Shown here: positions 23,067 through 26,072 of the stretch, piece by piece
Position numbering within the stretch: position 1 is the stretch's first letter
How the letters are laid out: the number at the start of each line of letters is the position of its first letter
NCBI GenBank assembly: GCA_900552755.1
Contig: USAY01000011.1
Location: forward strand, 1 to 26,072
Length of the DNA: 26,072 bases
Direction: 5' to 3'
Source of the DNA: an uncultured Collinsella sp.
Lineage (GTDB): Bacteria > Actinomycetota > Coriobacteriia > Coriobacteriales > Coriobacteriaceae
The notes under the pieces: generated by a model
The model's database searches: none
What the model was told of the DNA's origin: nothing
The model's input: only the letters and a program-made list of their open reading frames with translations
Program-made: the position numbers and the translations under genes

Positions 23067-24158
23067 ATGAAGAAGAACAAGAACTATGTGGACCTGAAGG
23101 ACCAGCCGGTTCCCGAGGGCCAGCATCTGCTCGAGGTCGATGACCTTAAGATGTATTTCCACACCGAGGATGGCGTCGTTCGCGCTGTCGACGGTGTGTC
23201 CTACACGCTCGATCGCGGCGAGACCCTGGGAGTAGTCGGTGAGTCCGGCTCCGGTAAGTCCGTGACCGCCATGACCATCATGGGCCTTATCTCGATGCCT
23301 CCGGGAAAGATCGAGGGCGGTGACGTTCGCTATCGCGGTCGTTCTATCCTCGAGATGACCGAGGAAGAGATGCAGCACATTCGCGGCAACGATATCGCGA
23401 TGATCTTCCAGGATCCTATGACCTCCTTGAACCCGGTTTATAAGATCGGCAAGCAGGTGGGCGAGGGCCTTCGTCTGCACCGTGGCTACTCCAAACAGGA
23501 GGCGCTCAAGCGTGCCACCGAGCTTTTGGACCTCGTTGGTATTCCCGAGCCCGAGAAGCGCGTCAATGAGTATCCGCACCAGTTCTCTGGCGGTATGCGT
23601 CAGCGCGTCATGATTGCCATGGCTCTTGCCTGCGATCCCGATATTCTGATTGCCGACGAGCCCACGACTGCTCTGGACGTTACCATCCAGGCTCAGATTA
23701 TCGAGCTCATGCAGGAAATGCAGGAGAAGAACGGCAACGCCATCATCATGATCACCCATGACCTGGGTGTCGTTGCCGATATGGCCGATAAGATCATGGT
23801 TATGTACGCCGGCCGTCCCGTCGAGTTCGGTACTGCTGAGGAAATCTTCTACGAGAGCCGCCACCCCTACACCTGGGGCCTTATCCGCTCCATCCCGGAG
23901 CAGGCCATCGAAGAGAAGAAGCCGCTTACGCCGATTCACGGCAACCCGCCTTCGCTCATGAACCTGCCTGAGGGCTGCGTGTTCTCGCCTCGTTGTCCCT
24001 ATGCGACCGATAAGTGCCGCAAGCAGCGCCCCGAGCGCGTTGTCACCGAGTCTGGTCATTACTCTGCGTGCCACTACTCCGGTGACCCCGAGTTTCTCAA
24101 GAACGCTCCTGAGACGTCCCGTACGCGCAAGGATTCCAAGAAGGGAGGCGAGGCGTAA
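23067..24158 (+). CDS. oppD: Oligopeptide ABC transporter ATPase OppD
   Basis: This is a 363-residue ATPase with Walker A GESGSGKS, the FQDPMTSLNPV Q-loop region, the signature FSGGMRQR, Walker B ADEPTTALD and the switch His in ITHD. The C-terminal oligopeptide-binding tail (about 290-345) carries four cysteines in the pattern GC-x5-C-x6-C followed by an ACH. Such cysteines have been seen to hold a [4Fe-4S] cluster in peptide transporter structures. The start is 2 bases after oppC, with only AAGG, so coupling is likely. Its stop overlaps the oppF start by one base. Confidence 0.93.
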   Translation: MKKNKNYVDLKDQPVPEGQHLLEVDDLKMYFHTEDGVVRAVDGVSYTLDRGETLGVVGESGSGKSVTAMTIMGLISMPPGKIEGGDVRYRGRSILEMTEEEMQHIRGNDIAMIFQDPMTSLNPVYKIGKQVGEGLRLHRGYSKQEALKRATELLDLVGIPEPEKRVNEYPHQFSGGMRQRVMIAMALACDPDILIADEPTTALDVTIQAQIIELMQEMQEKNGNAIIMITHDLGVVADMADKIMVMYAGRPVEFGTAEEIFYESRHPYTWGLIRSIPEQAIEEKKPLTPIHGNPPSLMNLPEGCVFSPRCPYATDKCRKQRPERVVTESGHYSACHYSGDPEFLKNAPETSRTRKDSKKGGEA

Positions 24159-25186
24159 TGGCAGATACCAACGAGCGTACTCCGTTGCTGAAGGTCGAGC
24201 ACCTCTCTAAGGAGTTCCCCGCTGAGTCCGGCATGTTCGCCAAGCGTTTTTCCAAGCGTGTCGTCTCTGCTGTAAATGACATCTCTTTTGAGATTTATCC
24301 TGGCGAGACCTTTGGTTTGGTTGGTGAGTCTGGTTGCGGTAAGTCCACGACGGGCCGCACCATCATGCGCTTGACCAAGCCGACCGCCGGTAAGGTGTTC
24401 TTCCAGGGCAAAGATGTTGCCGAGATGAGCAAGCATGAGATCAAGGACATGCGTCGCGAGATGCAGTTCATCTTCCAGGACCCCTATGCTTCGCTGAACC
24501 CTCGTATGACCATTGGCGAGATCGTCTCCGAGCCCATGACCATTCACGGCGTGGGCACCAAGGAGGAGCGTATTGAGCGTGTCCGCGAGCTGCTGGACGT
24601 CGTCGGTCTGAACCCCGAGCACATCAACCGCTATCCGCACGAGTTCTCCGGCGGTCAGCGTCAGCGTGTCGGCATTGCCCGCGCGTTCGCTCTGAAGCCC
24701 AAGCTGATCATCTGCGACGAGCCTGTCTCTGCACTTGACGTATCCATTCAGGCCCAGGTTCTGAACCTTCTTAAGGAACTCCAGGACAAGTTTGGTACGG
24801 CTTATCTCTTCATTGCTCACGACCTCTCTGTCGTACAGCACATCTCCGATCGCGTTGCCGTTATGTATCTGGGCAAGATGGTCGAGGTTTCGGACTGGAA
24901 GACGCTCTACAGCGAGCCTCACCATCCGTACACGCAGTCGCTGCTGTCTGCCGTGCCGGTGCCCGATCCTGATATCCAGAAGACCCGCAAGCGCATCATC
25001 CTCGCCGGCGATCCGCCGTCACCGCTGGATCCGCCGACCGGCTGCCGTTTCCACACGCGCTGCCCGATCGCGCAGGGCATCTGCTCCGAGAAGCTGCCTG
25101 AGTTTAAGGAAGTTGCCCCGGGCCACTGCTGCGCGTGCCACTTCGCGGAGCCGTTCCCGATCAAGGAATCGCACATCGACCTGTAG
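24158..25186 (+). CDS. oppF: Oligopeptide ABC transporter ATPase OppF
   Basis: This is a 342-residue ATPase whose ATG shares its A with the oppD TAA stop. Motifs: Walker A GESGCGKS, FQDPYASLNPRM, signature FSGGQRQR, Walker B CDEPVSALD and IAHD. The C-terminal tail keeps the cysteine pattern (GCRFHTRC, then C, then CCACH), unlike the OppF-like protein at 6090. It pairs with OppD to energise uptake. No U-tract terminator follows; a 132-bp palindrome begins 14 bases after the stop and may end or protect the transcript. Confidence 0.93.
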   Translation: MADTNERTPLLKVEHLSKEFPAESGMFAKRFSKRVVSAVNDISFEIYPGETFGLVGESGCGKSTTGRTIMRLTKPTAGKVFFQGKDVAEMSKHEIKDMRREMQFIFQDPYASLNPRMTIGEIVSEPMTIHGVGTKEERIERVRELLDVVGLNPEHINRYPHEFSGGQRQRVGIARAFALKPKLIICDEPVSALDVSIQAQVLNLLKELQDKFGTAYLFIAHDLSVVQHISDRVAVMYLGKMVEVSDWKTLYSEPHHPYTQSLLSAVPVPDPDIQKTRKRIILAGDPPSPLDPPTGCRFHTRCPIAQGICSEKLPEFKEVAPGHCCACHFAEPFPIKESHIDL

Positions 25187-25199
25187 CTGGTGATCGTTC

Positions 25200-25331
25200 G
25201 GGCCCGTGCCGGACTTAGTTTTCAGAACGTCCTCGACCATGGAAACCCCCTTATCCTGCTCCTTCGGAGCTGCGGATAAGGGGGTTTCCTGGTCTGCGGA
25301 ATGTTCTGAAAACTAAGTCCAGCACGGGCCC
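25200..25331. repeat. 132-bp palindromic element after oppF
   Basis: The outer arms 25200-25209 and 25322-25331 pair perfectly. After a single mismatch, an 18-bp perfect block follows (25211-25228 with 25303-25320). A poorly paired middle is followed by an inner 16-bp perfect block (25241-25256 with 25274-25289), capped by GCTCC/GGAGC (25258-25262, 25266-25270). This is far longer than an intrinsic terminator. Candidates are a REP/BIME-like or MITE-like element, or a bidirectional transcription barrier. Confidence 0.85.
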
Positions 25332-25395
25332 TGTGCTACCGCTGCAGGGGGGTGCGATTCCTCGATCGCTCACTTAATCTAATGGGAAAGATAGT

Positions 25396-25421
25396 GAGGC
25401 CGGAGCTCTAGCTCCGACCTC
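25396..25421. repeat. Short inverted repeat
   Basis: GAGGCCGGAGC at 25396-25406 pairs with GCTCCGACCTC at 25411-25421 with one mismatch across a 4-base loop. TTATATAA follows at 25423-25430. There is no clear U-tract on either side. It lies midway between the two large palindromes. Confidence 0.5.
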
Positions 25422-25478
25422 CTTATATAAGGGCTAGGCAAAGCCGAGCCACTAAATTTATATCAGCTCCCAGAACAT

Positions 25479-25710
25479 GTTTGAGAACTGTGCCTGAAGT
25501 ATGTATTTGCAGGCCCCGAATCGGTGTTGCCTCCCGGCGCATTCCGCAGGGGGAGCGATATTTTGCAGCACGAAGTGCGAAGCAAAATATCGCTCATGCC
25601 CGAGGACGCGCCGGGAGGCAACACCGATTCGGGGCCGAACATATAGATCTACCAGCGCATTTACAAATTCGTAAACTTTTTTGAAAAAAGTGCTTGCACA
25701 GTTCTCGAAT
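25479..25710. repeat. Inverted repeat flanking the second palindrome
   Basis: GAGAACTGTGC at 25483-25493 is repeated inverted as GCACAGTTCTC at 25696-25706; allowing G-U pairs the match extends to 25479-25493 and 25696-25710. It encloses the 125-bp palindrome, and the right copy overlaps the -35 of the tRNA promoter. Confidence 0.6.
25512..25636. repeat. 125-bp palindromic element before tRNA-Leu
   Basis: A 29-bp perfect outer stem (25512-25540 with 25608-25636) encloses a poorly paired 12-base middle on each side, then a 14-bp perfect inner stem (25553-25566 with 25582-25595) capped by GCAC/GTGC (25568-25571, 25575-25578). The architecture matches the element at 25200 but the sequence differs. 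It is GC-rich outside and AT-rich in the inner stem. Confidence 0.87.
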
Positions 25711-25723
25711 CATAGGTTATTAT
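25694..25723 (+). promoter_or_regulatory. Promoter of tRNA-Leu
   Basis: TTGCAC at 25694-25699 and TATTAT at 25718-25723 are 18 bases apart in an AT-rich patch, placing the start about 50 bases before the tRNA 5' end. Confidence 0.6.
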
Positions 25724-25780
25724 TTTCCTCGTTGAACGCGCGGGTCCAACAAAACGAGTCGCGAATCAACAACATAGCAT

Positions 25781-25870
25781 GTCGGAGTGGCGGAATTGGC
25801 AGACGCGCTAGCTTGAGGTGCTAGTGACCGCTTTTTGGTCATGCGGGTTCAAGTCCCGCCTCCGACACCA
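25781..25870 (+). tRNA. tRNA-Leu (anticodon GAG)
   Basis: This is a class II tRNA of 90 bases including an encoded CCA. Acceptor GTCGGAG (25781-25787) pairs with CTCCGAC (25860-25866), the discriminator is A, and CCA is at 25868-25870. The anticodon stem CTAGC/GCTAG (25808-25812, 25820-25824) holds loop TTGAGGT with anticodon GAG at 25815-25817, reading CUC and CUU. A long variable arm (GACC...GGTC) and the T-arm GCGGG/CCCGC with TTCAAGT are present. Confidence 0.96.
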
Positions 25871-25881
25871 TCGCATTTGAG

Positions 25882-25903
25882 AAGCCTCTTCGGAGGCTTT
25901 TTT
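25882..25903 (+). terminator. Intrinsic terminator after tRNA-Leu
   Basis: AAGCCTC (25882-25888) and GAGGCTT (25893-25899) flank a TTCG loop and run into a T-tract ending at 25903. Confidence 0.93.
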
Positions 25904-25929
25904 GTTACCGATAGACGGTGAGGTCCACG

Positions 25930-26072
25930 ATGGAAACGCTTGAGCGCAACGAGTGGGCAGACGTTGCCCAACTGGTCGAGATCACGAGCGATGCTGTCAT
26001 CATCTGTGAGCTCGACGGAACCATTCTGCATGTGAATAATCGTTTGCTCGACCTGATGTGCGAGGAACGCGC
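25930..26072 (+). CDS. PAS-domain protein, N-terminal fragment (3' truncated by window)
   Basis: An ATG at 25930 with a GGTGAGG site (25917-25923) opens a frame that continues to the window end, giving the first 47 residues. The segment SDAVIICELDGTILHVNN followed by RLLDLM is a typical PAS-domain start, and no signal peptide or membrane helix precedes it, so the protein begins in the cytoplasm. PAS domains sense small molecules, redox or oxygen and are joined to kinases, cyclases or DNA-binding domains; which output domain follows cannot be seen. It lies just after the tRNA terminator, so it must have a separate promoter or rely on readthrough. Confidence 0.65.
   Translation, partial: METLERNEWADVAQLVEITSDAVIICELDGTILHVNNRLLDLMCEER

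Larger units (their letters stand above)
25187..25780. other. Gene-free stretch of 594 bases with large palindromes
   Basis: No credible coding region is seen. The frames that are open here run through palindromes and lack ribosome sites. The stretch contains two long palindromic elements (25200-25331 and 25512-25636), a smaller hairpin (25396-25421), an inverted repeat that flanks the second palindrome, and the tRNA promoter at its end. Confidence 0.7.

Noticed and set aside
25481..25684. A 67-codon + strand frame in the gene-free stretch
   Set aside because: It runs through both arms of the 125-bp palindrome and has no Shine-Dalgarno or recognisable protein features.
1..26072. CRISPR arrays, insertion sequences, integrases or prophage genes
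   Set aside because: No regularly spaced repeats, transposase motifs or phage genes were seen; the palindromes are single structures and not arrays.

Overview
The window is about 60% GC. Every recognisable gene lies on the + strand. The organism is most likely an anaerobic Actinomycetota of class Coriobacteriia, probably a Collinsella-like gut bacterium. That assignment is inferred from the block uvrC ... rapZ-whiA-gap-pgk-tpiA-gpmI-secG, the actinobacterial-type RapZ P-loop (Arg in the lysine position), the GC content and codon use, and the presence of two peptide-family ABC transporters and a host-glycan catabolic cluster. No 16S rRNA is present to confirm it.

Region 1 (1-978) is the 3' half of uvrC. 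Region 2 (979-11702) is a complete-looking sialic acid module: a Tat-type lipoprotein binding protein, an OppB-like permease, a rare fused permease-ATPase (OppC+OppD), an OppF-like ATPase, two tandem AXE1-type esterases (the second has lost the nucleophilic serine), then N-acetylneuraminate lyase (nanA), a ROK kinase (nanK) and ManNAc-6-P epimerase (nanE). The inferred route is: import of (O-acetylated) sialic acid, de-O-acetylation, cleavage to ManNAc plus pyruvate, phosphorylation, and epimerisation to GlcNAc-6-P. NagA and NagB, needed to finish the pathway, are not in the window. Several boundaries in this module carry a strong RNA hairpin without a U-tract.

Region 3 (11703-13660) holds rapZ and whiA, directly adjacent with no yvcK between them. 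The rapZ leader contains a terminator-like hairpin downstream of a possible promoter. Region 4 (13661-19003) is lower glycolysis: gap with its own terminator, then pgk-tpiA-gpmI, a terminator, and secG with its own terminator.

Region 5 (19004-25186) is a second, conventional five-gene oligopeptide transporter operon (oppABCDF). Region 6 (25187-25780) has no gene but contains two very long, nearly perfect palindromic elements (132 and 125 bp) and ends in a promoter for tRNA-Leu(GAG). After the tRNA and its terminator, the window ends inside the start of a PAS-domain protein.

The points most worth a second look are the serine-less esterase paralogue fused by overlap to an intact one, the fused permease-ATPase that lacks the usual C-terminal cysteine motif, and the large palindromes in the gene-free stretch.
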